Position numbers and translations under genes: made by a program. Of a stretch of 64,000 bases of DNA, positions 26,477 through 34,986 are shown in pieces (position 1 is the first letter of the stretch; every line of letters begins with the position of its first letter). Source of the DNA: Methanolinea sp. Lineage in GTDB: Archaea; Halobacteriota; Methanomicrobia; Methanomicrobiales; Methanospirillaceae. The notes beneath the pieces are model-generated. The model saw only the letters and a list, made by a program, of their open reading frames with translations, had not been told where the DNA came from and did not search any database. The stretch lies in NCBI GenBank assembly GCA_018263335.1, contig JADFCY010000010.1, positions 1 through 64,000 of the forward strand, read 5' to 3'.

Positions 26477-28294
26477 GTGAACTTTTTGCTATTTCTCTCC
26501 CGGATTGGGACGCTTGCGCGGTGGGAGGTGAAGCGGGCCTTCGGAGTCATGGGAAAGGGGATGCTCCCCATGGCAGTCGTCCTCTTCGTCCTTCTCGTGG
26601 CTGCGACCGGCTTTGCCGCCGAGAGGGGCCTCCATCTGCAGGACGGCATCTATCGCCTGGGAGTCGATGACCGGGTCGTCGGGGAGATCTTCTCCGGGGA
26701 CGAACGGTTCACCATCACCATTGGCGATGGGAGGGATCTCTTCAGGGAGAGGGCCGCATACGATATCATTGTCATCGGCGGGCAGGTCTATGTCCATGAT
26801 ACCGAGCGCGGAAGGTCAGCGCTCAAGGCTCTTCAGAGGGATTACCAGCAGTACCTCGACTCCCTTTACAGCCTTCAGCAGGACCTTTTTGCCGCTTATC
26901 CCCTCTGGATAGACCTGCAGGAGGTAAAGAGCGAGCTCGACTTCTCTGCCACCCAGTCGGGGATGCAGATCTCGGTTGCCCCCTCATCCACTGCCCCACC
27001 GGTCCCAGAACGGCCCGTGGTTGAGATTGCCGAACCCGAACCTGGCGTGGCATTTTCAACTGAAGAACTCCGTCAGGGGCTCATCGAGTCATCGGTGCCG
27101 CAGAGCCAGCTTGCACGGTATTCCGACCTCGTAGGACCCGAAAGCCCGTTCGGGTCGTTCAGGACCCCGTCTCAACTCTCACCCCCGCTGCCATTTGACT
27201 CTATCATCCTTGTCTTCCTATTCATATTCCCCCTTTACTTCATGTCCCAGTTTTCCATGATGAGCATCATGCATGAACGACTGGAGAGGAAAGGCGAAAT
27301 ACTCCTCTCAACGCCTGCGGGGGCACCGGCGATCATTGTTGGAAAGGCACTCCCGTACTTCATCGGGATGGTGGCAATATCCGCCGGGATTGCGCTCTGG
27401 CTCTCCGCCCCCCTCATTATCCTCCTTCCCCTCCTCCCCGTCATCCTCTTCTTCCTCGCAAACGCCCTTATCATCGGGATGATCGCAAGGAGCTTCAAAG
27501 AGCTCTCCTTCATCTCAATCTTCTTTTCAACAGTCGCTACCTCGTACCTCTTCTTTCCAAGCATCTTTGCAAACGTCCATGTCATCAGCCTCGTCTCACC
27601 CCTGACCCTGATCGTCCTTTCACTCCAGGGAGAGACTTACACGATCAGCCAGTACTTCTTCTCCACTTCGCTCTTCTTCCTCACAAGCGCCGTACTCTTC
27701 TATGTCGGGATCGCAAACTTCCGCGAAGAGAGGCTCTTTTCACAGGCCGGCATCTTTCGCAGAGTGCGAGAGTTCGTCTCGACCTCGCTCTCTTCCCGGC
27801 ACCCCTGGGCCTCCCTTTTTGTCGTCAATGCACTTGTCGTGCCGTTTGTATTTATGGTCCAGATGCTCCTCCTCGTCCTCTTCTTCAACCTGCCCATGCC
27901 TCTCTCGCTGATCCTTTTGATTGTCTCCGCCGCGCTCGTCGAGGAGCTCGCAAAGTCTGTCGGTATCTGCACCTTTCTCCTCGATACACCCTCCCGGTGG
28001 TCCTGGGCGAAGGTGGTAATCGGGTCTGCTGTCACCGCTGCTGCCTTCCTCTTTGCCGAGAAACTTCTCCTCCTGGTCACACTGACACAGGTCACAGAGA
28101 GTGTGTTTGGAAGTATCCTCTTTCTCTCCTCCGGAGTCCTTGTCTTCCCCTTCCTCCTCCACTTCACGGGCGTGCTCTGCGTGGCTGCTCTCGTGCGGCA
28201 CAACGGTGCGAAGGGGTATATTCCCGGCATCCTGATTGCAACTCTCGTCCACTGCATCTATAACGGATATTTCTTCCTGGGGTGGCTGTCGTGA
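26477..28294 (+). CDS. ABC-2 permease fused to a PrsW-like intramembrane protease domain
   Basis: About 605 residues from GTG 26477, chosen because the N-terminal permease helix starts there and the earlier in-frame ATG lies inside the divergent ATPase gene. Residues 1-440 are an ABC-2 permease: one N-terminal helix, a long extracytoplasmic loop (about 50-235), then about six helices with PLYFMSQFSMMSIMHERLERKGEILLSTPAG. Residues 455-605 are a PrsW-like domain with all polar motifs: EExxK at 489-493 (EELAK), FxxxE at 524-528, His562 and HxxxN at 592-596 (HCIYN), in separate helices. Fusion of exporter and protease in one chain is unusual; processing of a precursor or signalling factor coupled to export is a hypothesis. 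Confidence 0.82.
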   Translation: MNFLLFLSRIGTLARWEVKRAFGVMGKGMLPMAVVLFVLLVAATGFAAERGLHLQDGIYRLGVDDRVVGEIFSGDERFTITIGDGRDLFRERAAYDIIVIGGQVYVHDTERGRSALKALQRDYQQYLDSLYSLQQDLFAAYPLWIDLQEVKSELDFSATQSGMQISVAPSSTAPPVPERPVVEIAEPEPGVAFSTEELRQGLIESSVPQSQLARYSDLVGPESPFGSFRTPSQLSPPLPFDSIILVFLFIFPLYFMSQFSMMSIMHERLERKGEILLSTPAGAPAIIVGKALPYFIGMVAISAGIALWLSAPLIILLPLLPVILFFLANALIIGMIARSFKELSFISIFFSTVATSYLFFPSIFANVHVISLVSPLTLIVLSLQGETYTISQYFFSTSLFFLTSAVLFYVGIANFREERLFSQAGIFRRVREFVSTSLSSRHPWASLFVVNALVVPFVFMVQMLLLVLFFNLPMPLSLILLIVSAALVEELAKSVGICTFLLDTPSRWSWAKVVIGSAVTAAAFLFAEKLLLLVTLTQVTESVFGSILFLSSGVLVFPFLLHFTGVLCVAALVRHNGAKGYIPGILIATLVHCIYNGYFFLGWLS

Positions 28295-29370
28295 AGGCAA
28301 GGAACATTGCACTTGTGATGAAGAAGGATCTCCGGGGGCTTGGAAGAGAGAGGACGATAGTCCTTGCCATCCTGCTTCAGCTCTTTGTTGCCCTCTTCTC
28401 CTCGTTTTTGATGGTCGGCCTCACCTCGATGTACGACCCCTCATCCCTTGCCAGGTTCTCGGGGGTGAAATACCAGGTCGCATACGTTGGCGAGCCATCT
28501 GATCTCGAGGAACTCCTGAATAACAGCGGCCAGTTCCGGGTCTACCCTATGGACCTCTCGACCGCGGTCGCCGCGCTCGGAGAACGAAAACTCTCTGCAG
28601 TGATCTACATACCCCCCACACCGAAGGATGCCGGGGACCCGGTCAAGATCACCCTTTACAGCATTCAGAACGATATCCAGTCCACCATCGTCAACGTGAA
28701 GTTAAAGGAGGTCTTCCTGGACTACGAAGAGGAGCTTCGCCGTGTCCGCTCGGAGAGACTCGATCTCCTCCCAGTCTCCCTGGAATTCCCGGAAAGCCGG
28801 TCAGGCCCGGGCTTCTATGAATTCATCTATGGCCTGCTAATCCCGCTCCTCCTCTTCATGCCGGCTATCATCTCCGCCGCGCTCATCATCGATCTTGTCA
28901 CCGAAGAGTACCAGCACCACACCCTTGAGACACTTCTCTCCACCCCGATGACCATGGCTGAGGTGGTGTGGGGAAAGATCGCCGCCTGCATCATCATTGT
29001 CCCTCTCCAGGCAGGATCCTGGCTTCTCCTCCTGACACTCAACCGCATCCCCATCGCACACATCCCGCACATTCTTGCCCAGGTTCTCTCATTCTCACTT
29101 ATCCTGGTGCTGATCGGTGCCCTCACCGCCCTCTACTACAGGGAGAGGACTGCGGCGCAGTTCATCTTCTCTACTGCCGTCGTGGTGTTGATGCTGATCG
29201 TGCTCGCATTTCCCTACAACCCACTGAACCTCATTGCACTGCTTGCAACAGGCTTGCCAGTGCCCGAACAATGGGGCATCCTTGGGGGGACACTTATTCT
29301 CTGCGGCGGGCTTGGCATCCTCACCCACCTGTATTCGGGGAGGGTCTCCACTCGGGCACCGGGAGAGTAG
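28291..29370 (+). CDS. ABC-2 type transporter permease (second subunit)
   Basis: About 359 residues from GTG 28291, which overlaps the previous stop as GTGA. NatB-like layout: one N-terminal helix (about 22-45), a large outer loop (about 50-175), then five to six helices. Helix-loop PAIISAALIIDLVTEEYQHHTLETLLSTPMTMAEVVWGK is the diagnostic ABC-2 segment that touches the ATPase. It forms the heterodimeric channel with the fusion permease. Ends AG-rich with RVSTRAPGE in the cytoplasm. Substrate unknown. Confidence 0.9.
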   Translation: MKARNIALVMKKDLRGLGRERTIVLAILLQLFVALFSSFLMVGLTSMYDPSSLARFSGVKYQVAYVGEPSDLEELLNNSGQFRVYPMDLSTAVAALGERKLSAVIYIPPTPKDAGDPVKITLYSIQNDIQSTIVNVKLKEVFLDYEEELRRVRSERLDLLPVSLEFPESRSGPGFYEFIYGLLIPLLLFMPAIISAALIIDLVTEEYQHHTLETLLSTPMTMAEVVWGKIAACIIIVPLQAGSWLLLLTLNRIPIAHIPHILAQVLSFSLILVLIGALTALYYRERTAAQFIFSTAVVVLMLIVLAFPYNPLNLIALLATGLPVPEQWGILGGTLILCGGLGILTHLYSGRVSTRAPGE

Positions 29371-29523
29371 GCACCATATGGTTTTTCCCACCGATTCCGG
29401 GTCGCGAACCAAAAAACGATAAAATGCACTTTATTTTCCTATTCTTCCCTCTTGAGACAGAGTATTTCGATACATTGAAGTCACTCGCATCGATTATTAC
29501 CATACGAAGAAGGAGCGGGAAGG

Positions 29524-30162
29524 ATGTACTGTCCCAAGTGCGGAAGGGAGACGGAGAGCGGGGGGAGATTCTGCCAGTGGTGCGGGGCGGATACGCGCGT
29601 CGCGCCGCCAAGAGCGGTCCTCCGAAAGAGAGTGGGAGATATCAGCACTGAGAAATACGCGGGTCTGGGGAGAAGGATTGGTTCCGGTCTTGTCGATATC
29701 CTTTTTCTTATCCTGTTTGACTTGATTGCGGTCGGCATAATCTCTTCCATATCGTCATTCCTGCAGAGGCCGAGTCCAGTCTCCGAGTCCATCGTGATGC
29801 TCTATCAGTATTACCGCCATGTCCCGCGCACGGATGCGTATGGAAATGTCGTGAACGCTGCCATACCCTCCCAGATTATTTTTTCCGCTGGACTGCTATT
29901 CCTTTTGATTCCCTGGATTTACTTCGCGTGGCTTGAAAGCTCCACGAACCAGGCAACGCTTGGAAAACTCGTGGCACGAATCGCCGTTACGGATATGCAG
30001 GGGAGCCGTATCACATTTGCACGGGGAACGCTCCGTTTCTTTGCGATGTCGCTCTCTTTCCTCACTCTCTGCGTGGGGTTCATCATCCCGGCCTTCACCC
30101 GCTACAAGCAGGGGCTGCACGACATTATCGCAGGGACACTGATGTTCCGGCAAGACCCATAA
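29524..30162 (+). CDS. Zinc-ribbon and RDD-family membrane protein
   Basis: A 212-residue protein. Residues 1-25 form a zinc ribbon (CPKCG...FCQWCGA, two CxxC pairs). From about residue 45 an RDD domain begins (AGLGRRIGSGLVDILFLILFDLIAVG) with the conserved Arg, then Asp, and three to four membrane helices, the last part containing LGKLVARIAVTDMQGSRITFARGTLRFFA. RDD proteins are small integral membrane proteins, some linked to ion exchange; the function here is unknown. GGAGCGGGAAGG precedes the ATG. Confidence 0.88.
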   Translation: MYCPKCGRETESGGRFCQWCGADTRVAPPRAVLRKRVGDISTEKYAGLGRRIGSGLVDILFLILFDLIAVGIISSISSFLQRPSPVSESIVMLYQYYRHVPRTDAYGNVVNAAIPSQIIFSAGLLFLLIPWIYFAWLESSTNQATLGKLVARIAVTDMQGSRITFARGTLRFFAMSLSFLTLCVGFIIPAFTRYKQGLHDIIAGTLMFRQDP

Positions 30163-30331
30163 CATGCCCGGGTCACCTCAACGATACCCTCCCTGAACCC
30201 AGTGTGGGATTCATGCCATCATGTCTGCTCCCAGAAACACAATTTTTTCGGGGTTCCACGCGACAGCGCCAGTACAAAGGCCGTTTGGAATGAAACGAGG
30301 GTGGTTCTGCATGGCATTCCGGTGATACCAC

Positions 30332-32245
30332 ATGGCTGCGTCCTCCCCTCTCTCAAGACTCTCCCTTCGTTCTTCTCTCATACTGTGTATCACCGCCATC
30401 ATCCTCATTGTGATCATGTTCCTGATGGCCGCCGCGTATGCACAGGCCCATTCATGGACTGTCCGGCAGGACCACGAGCAGGCGCTCTTCACAGAGATGT
30501 ACCTCAAAGAGTCGATCCTTCTCGCTGACAGGGGGTTGAGCCTCTACGACAGCACGCTTGATTCCCGGATGGAGGAGGCATTCTCAGGATACCTCTCGGC
30601 ATATCGTGCATCAGGAGGTGACATCAGCCGAATGGACCTGCCTACGGTGCGGGACGCCCTTGGTGCCGACTTTCGGGGCCAGCTCGACCTCTACATCATT
30701 AACGAGAGCGGGGTTATTGTCGCGTCGACGGTCCCCGAAGTAATGTACCTCGATTTCAAGAATTACCCCGAATTTTTCCGTTCCATCACACGTATCCGGG
30801 AAGGCGATGAATTCGTGGCTGACAGGGTTGTCCGCTCTGTCATGAATACGTCGGAAGGTACCGTCTCCGGGCAGCTCCGGAAATTTGCCTTTTTCCCGAC
30901 TCCCGATCACCGCTACCTCCTTGAGATGGGACTTGTCATGGAGGGATTCGAGAACCAGCGGTCGGAACTCTCCTACGTCGAGGTGACAAGACGCATACAG
31001 GAGATGAACCCCTCAATCGAACTGATACGGATCTTTGACGTGAATGGAAATCTCCTCCTGGAACGCGGGGTCAACCCCCACACGGGCGTAAACCAGACCC
31101 TCATTGGAGAGATCTTTACGACCGGCAGAGACATGGAGATCCCGGGGCAGGATGGGAACAGGCGCCTCCACTACATCTTTATCGACCTTCGCGAGTCATC
31201 TACCGCGTCTGATATGAGCCTGGTCGCGGAGATAACATACACTCAGGAACCATTGCGCAGGGTGCTCTCACAGATACTCATCTATTACACTCTCATTGGA
31301 TTCATTGCCGTGGTGATGGGCATCACCATGGCGTACGTCATCGCCCGGTTTCTCACCACCCCTATCACTGAGATCCTCGAAGACGTCAGTAAAATTGCAG
31401 AGGGGGACCTTGGGCATACCATCCGAAGCATGCCTAACCCAGAATTCCGGCGGCTGGAAGAGAGCATCAACATGATGATCGGCAAGATACAGCAGTTCTC
31501 CCAGGAGATCGAACGGGAAAAGGCAGAGATCAGGATCGCCGCCGAGATACAGAGGACTTTTTTACCAAGAGAAATTCCGGAATCTGCAAGGTTCGAAATT
31601 GCTGCCATGAATATCCCTGCGCAGGAGGTGGGTGGCGACTTCTATGACTTCATCTCTTTAGACGAGCGGAGCCTTGGGCTGGTCATCGCAGATGTTGCGG
31701 GGAAAGGGATCCCCGCCGCACTCTTCATGGCCCTCTCCCGCTCCATACTCCGTGCAATCGCGACTGCCGACCAGCGCGTGGAAGAGACGATAGAGGAATC
31801 AAACAGCCTGATCGCAGCCGATGCTGCCGCAGGGATGTTCGTGACACTCTTTTACTGCATCCTTGACAGGGAGACCGGAGAAGCCATGTATGTGAATGCC
31901 GGCCACAACCCCCCGCTGCATTACTCCTGGAAGGAGAACAGGCTGCGCACCCTCCTCCCAACCGGGATGGCAATGGGTGTGATGCCGGATTTGAGTTACT
32001 CGGTCGGACACTTCACCCTTGACACGGGGGACTTGCTCGTTCTCTATACCGACGGGGTGACAGAGGCATTCAACCAGAATGGCGAAGAGTTTGGAGAAGA
32101 GAGGCTCATGAATGCAGTGTATGCATCAAGGGACATGAGTGCCGGGGAGATCCTCGATGCCATTTTCAGGCAGGTGACGGGGTTTACCGGGGGTGCGATG
32201 CAGTCCGACGACATCACGCTGGTAATCGTCAGGTGCAGGAAATGA
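30332..32245 (+). CDS. Membrane sensor phosphatase: Cache-like domain, HAMP, SpoIIE/PP2C
   Basis: A 637-residue receptor-type phosphatase. A transmembrane helix (about 16-37), an extracytoplasmic sensor of about 270 residues of Cache type, a second helix (about 311-333), a HAMP region (ARFLTTPITEILEDVSKIAEGDLG, about 337-360), a linker coiled coil with EIEREKAEIRIAAEIQRTFLP, and a SpoIIE-like PP2C domain (about 405-637). Catalytic Asp pairs are seen in GGDFYDFI, VIADVAGKGIPAALFMA and YTDGVTEAFN. In bacteria these enzymes dephosphorylate STAS antagonist proteins; archaea lack sigma factors, so the output is unknown. No STAS partner lies nearby. Confidence 0.9.
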   Translation: MAASSPLSRLSLRSSLILCITAIILIVIMFLMAAAYAQAHSWTVRQDHEQALFTEMYLKESILLADRGLSLYDSTLDSRMEEAFSGYLSAYRASGGDISRMDLPTVRDALGADFRGQLDLYIINESGVIVASTVPEVMYLDFKNYPEFFRSITRIREGDEFVADRVVRSVMNTSEGTVSGQLRKFAFFPTPDHRYLLEMGLVMEGFENQRSELSYVEVTRRIQEMNPSIELIRIFDVNGNLLLERGVNPHTGVNQTLIGEIFTTGRDMEIPGQDGNRRLHYIFIDLRESSTASDMSLVAEITYTQEPLRRVLSQILIYYTLIGFIAVVMGITMAYVIARFLTTPITEILEDVSKIAEGDLGHTIRSMPNPEFRRLEESINMMIGKIQQFSQEIEREKAEIRIAAEIQRTFLPREIPESARFEIAAMNIPAQEVGGDFYDFISLDERSLGLVIADVAGKGIPAALFMALSRSILRAIATADQRVEETIEESNSLIAADAAAGMFVTLFYCILDRETGEAMYVNAGHNPPLHYSWKENRLRTLLPTGMAMGVMPDLSYSVGHFTLDTGDLLVLYTDGVTEAFNQNGEEFGEERLMNAVYASRDMSAGEILDAIFRQVTGFTGGAMQSDDITLVIVRCRK

Positions 32246-32304
32246 TATCTCCGAATCGAGGATGCAATAGTTGAAAGCTGCCCTGTTTCCTGCCGTTTCA
32301 GATT

Positions 32305-32312
32305 AAAAAAAA
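32305..32312 (-). terminator. U-tract downstream of the zinc-finger miniprotein gene
   Basis: Eight T on the minus strand (complement of A at 32305-32312), about 107 bases past the miniprotein stop, in the gap convergent with the phosphatase gene. A plausible archaeal terminator. Confidence 0.35.
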
Positions 32313-32419
32313 GATCACATGATATTCAACGGGATGCACGCATATAAAATGCGGAGCCTGTGTTCTTTTAGAAGGATTCATACGGCGTTCAGCCGGAATC
32401 GACAGGTGTATCTGAGTAT

Positions 32420-32617
32420 TTACTCGTCGTATTTTCCTTTCAGACCGGCCCAGCCTGTGAACCCGCAGTAGATACAGCCTGCCCCGCCACAATGCCTGCA
32501 GAGGCAGGAGGGTGCTTTCACCAGCACGTAGCCGGTCTTGTCGCAGTAGATGCAGCCGGCCCCTTCGCAGTGGCAGCAACGGGCCTTCTCGTATCGCGGG
32601 TGTTCCTGATCAGTCAT
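32420..32617 (-). CDS. DnaJ-zinc-finger-like Cys-rich miniprotein
   Basis: A 65-residue protein made of two repeats of C-x-x-C-x-G-A-G-C-I-Y-C: CCHCEGAGCIYCDKTGYV and CRHCGGAGCIYCGFTGW. The CxxCxGxG pattern is the signature of DnaJ-type zinc fingers, here in minimal form with an internal duplication and no J domain. It probably binds two zinc ions and could act as a thiol or protein-binding module; this is inference. A basic N-terminus and a short acidic tail flank the repeats. AT-rich promoter-like sequence lies upstream (32640-32660). Confidence 0.8.
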   Translation of the reverse strand: MTDQEHPRYEKARCCHCEGAGCIYCDKTGYVLVKAPSCLCRHCGGAGCIYCGFTGWAGLKGKYDE

Positions 32618-32752
32618 TCAATTCATGGTAATTTCGACAGGTACAAAATTAAAGCATTTGCAAATGTCTCCCGGAACTGGATGAGCCATTCCCATCTGGA
32701 ATACCTTATTTTTTTAAGAGACCCGAAACAGGACAAAAAAGCCCCTGGTATT

Positions 32753-34291
32753 TCATTCAGGTGAACATGACCTGTTTGCAAGGCAGCGATCGATCGCATC
32801 GACGATGACCTGGAGCGTCTTTACCCGGGAATAGTACTTATCATTCGCTTCCACCACGACCCAGGGGGCTTCAGGCGTGCTTGTACACTGGATCACCTGT
32901 TCAACCGCTTCTTCATACTCGTCCCAGCGTCCGCGGTTCCTCCAGTCCTCTTCGGTTATCTTCCACTGCTTGGAAGGGTCGGCCTCACGCTCACGGAACC
33001 GACGGAGCTGCTCATCCCGGTCGATGTGCAGCCAGAACTTCCTGATAATTGCACCGTCTTTTACAAGAGACCCCTCGAACTCCCTGATCTCACGGTATGC
33101 CCTTGTCCATTCGTCATCGGTGCAGAGGCCTTCGATACGCTCGACGAGTACCCGTCCGTACCAGCTGCGGTCGAAGATGGTGATGTGACCCCTGGCGGGG
33201 AGCGCAGGGAAGAACCGCCACAGGTAATGGTGGGCTCGTTCGCCTGCATCCGGTGGCCCGACAGGCATCACTGCATATCCTCTCGGGTTGAGCGAGCGGG
33301 TCACCCTCATGATGTTTCCGCCCTTTCCTGCTGCATCCCACCCTTCGAAGACGAGGATGAGAGGGATCTTCTCCTGGTAAAGCTTTATCTGGCATTCCGC
33401 GAGCGCCTTTCCAAGCGAGTTCATGCGGAGATCGTATTCTGTCCTGTCAAGCGAGAGGGTGAGGTCGGCCTTCCCAAGCGCGGAGGATTCTTTCTGGGAT
33501 TGATATTTGCCGCGGTGTGTCTGGAGTTTTCCGGTATAGGTATTGATCTTTGCAGATTCTCCGATCGCCTCCTCCAGCCGCCGGGTTATCGTGTCAAATA
33601 CGGTCACTGCGATGTACTTCTTCTCTGCCGCGTCGATCACATGCCAGGGCGAGAAGTCGGTACTGGTGCGGGTGAGGAGGTCCTCAACCAGGCGATGATA
33701 CTCGCGATATTTGATGTACCGGTCCAGGTCACCCTCAAGATACCCCATCGTCAGAGGGTCTTTTTTGAGTCCCTTCAGTCTCTGCTTCTGCTCTTTTTTG
33801 CTGATGTGCAGAAAAATCTTCACCAGCGCGACTCCGCTGTCTGCAAGGGCGCGCTCGAAACCGAGGATCTCATCCACATGCGGGCCCGATACACGACTCT
33901 CGCTCCTGGGGTCCATGCGGTCGAGGATGGTCCGCGCGTACCAGCCCCTGTCAAAGATGGCAATGCGTCCCTTGGCAGGAGTCCGTATCCAGAACCGCCA
34001 GAGAAAGTGGTGGTCCCTTGCAAGTGGACCAGGAGCAGCGATGGGATGATATGAGAAACCCCGCGGGTCAAGCGTCCGGTTGAGGTCACGGACCATCATT
34101 GAGATCCCTGATCCGTACCATCCCTCAAAGAGGATGACGACCGGAAGGGCCAGGTTATGTGCCTTCCGCTGGAGCTCCCCGAGCCTGGTCCGCTGGGAAT
34201 CGTGAATTGCATGGTACTGGTCATCGTCCAGCTCGCGGGATGAAACATGGTCAGGGAGAGTGATGCCGGAAGGCCTGTCTTCCTGCGGCAT
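32753..34291 (-). CDS. Polyphosphate:nucleotide phosphotransferase, tandem PPK2 domains
   Basis: A 512-residue two-domain PPK2 protein like polyphosphate:AMP phosphotransferase. In the N-terminal domain the P-loop is degenerate (FEGWYGSGIS at about 55-64, no Lys), whereas the C-terminal domain keeps FEGWDAAGKGG and the second Walker-like block ITIFDRSWYGRVLVERIEG. This is the usual division of labour in class II PPK2, with only the C-terminal half catalytic. It transfers phosphate from polyphosphate to AMP (or the reverse). The ATG at 34291 shares its A with the TGA of the ilvD remnant (TGATG); an ATG at 34312 is possible. PPK2 tandems are commoner in bacteria, so transfer is plausible. Confidence 0.9.
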   Translation of the reverse strand: MPQEDRPSGITLPDHVSSRELDDDQYHAIHDSQRTRLGELQRKAHNLALPVVILFEGWYGSGISMMVRDLNRTLDPRGFSYHPIAAPGPLARDHHFLWRFWIRTPAKGRIAIFDRGWYARTILDRMDPRSESRVSGPHVDEILGFERALADSGVALVKIFLHISKKEQKQRLKGLKKDPLTMGYLEGDLDRYIKYREYHRLVEDLLTRTSTDFSPWHVIDAAEKKYIAVTVFDTITRRLEEAIGESAKINTYTGKLQTHRGKYQSQKESSALGKADLTLSLDRTEYDLRMNSLGKALAECQIKLYQEKIPLILVFEGWDAAGKGGNIMRVTRSLNPRGYAVMPVGPPDAGERAHHYLWRFFPALPARGHITIFDRSWYGRVLVERIEGLCTDDEWTRAYREIREFEGSLVKDGAIIRKFWLHIDRDEQLRRFREREADPSKQWKITEEDWRNRGRWDEYEEAVEQVIQCTSTPEAPWVVVEANDKYYSRVKTLQVIVDAIDRCLANRSCSPE

Positions 34292-34864
34292 CAGACCACC
34301 CCCGCGGCACATTCCGGGACCACCAGGTCTTTCTCGCTCAGGCTCCCGGAAGCCCGCGTTCCCACGTCATCGAAGAGAACGATGGGTAAGAAGTCGCGGC
34401 ATTCCTGTGAGCCGGGGATATTGGCTTCTCCGGTCACTGCATTTGCAGGGATATTGCAGCGGGCAGCCTCCATCCGCATGCCAGGCATCTTTTCGTCGCA
34501 TCTTCCAGGCAGGAGAATCCCGCAAAACCGATGCGATTCCACGATCAGTTCAATGGCACCCGTCATACTCTCGCGCGAGGTGAGGGAGTGCCGCATCCAC
34601 TTGTCGCCCATCGCCTCCCCGTCACACATCCCGGGCATCCCGAAAACCAAACGGCACCCTGCCGGCAGGGATGATCTCCTCGCCTCTCTTTCCGGCCAGA
34701 AACCAGGGAGCGGTTTGGCCGGGGCCGGTATTGTTCCAGTCATTCTGGACCCCCCTGCCGCGAAGTTCAGTCTCACTGTCAGTGAGACCGATGGACCACG
34801 AGAGCACGGTGTCCGGCGCCCTGTGGAACTCTCTCTTCATCGCGTCAATTCTGGATGGCTGCAT
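34291..34864 (-). pseudogene. ilvD: Remnant of dihydroxy-acid dehydratase, N-terminal third, frameshifted
   Basis: Two minus-strand frames together give an IlvD N-terminus. First frame from ATG 34864: RIDAMKREFHRAPDTVLSW, then GVQNDWNNTGPGQ and RVPFGF (family: ANSWNEIVPGH and GGVPFEF). Near 34641-34647 one extra base shifts the frame; the second frame continues GMCDGEAMGDKWMRHSLTSR, ESHRFCGILLPGRCDEKMPG, MRMEAARCNIP and FDDVGTRASGSLSEKDL, matching IlvD (VCDGIAMGHEGMRYSL, NCDKIVPGM, VFEAVGAYAAGKISEEEL). The frame ends at 34291, after only about 190 of the usual 550 or so residues. Several conserved residues have changed (NCDK to RCDE). The cluster Cys is kept. It is therefore a decayed fragment; a functional copy must lie elsewhere if the cell makes branched-chain amino acids. 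Confidence 0.8.
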
Positions 34865-34986
34865 CTTCCTATTCCCCCTGTGCATGAGTTCTCTTCCTCT
34901 TGCATAATCAAATGCGCACCCGGGATCCGTGCCATTTGGAAGGTTCCGATAGGAGAAAAGAGCAGTTACCAAAGGAAATTGAGGGA

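Noticed and set aside
33026-34054. 342-codon open frame antisense to the PPK2 gene
   Set aside because: No domain or signal; fully covered by the PPK2 coding sequence.
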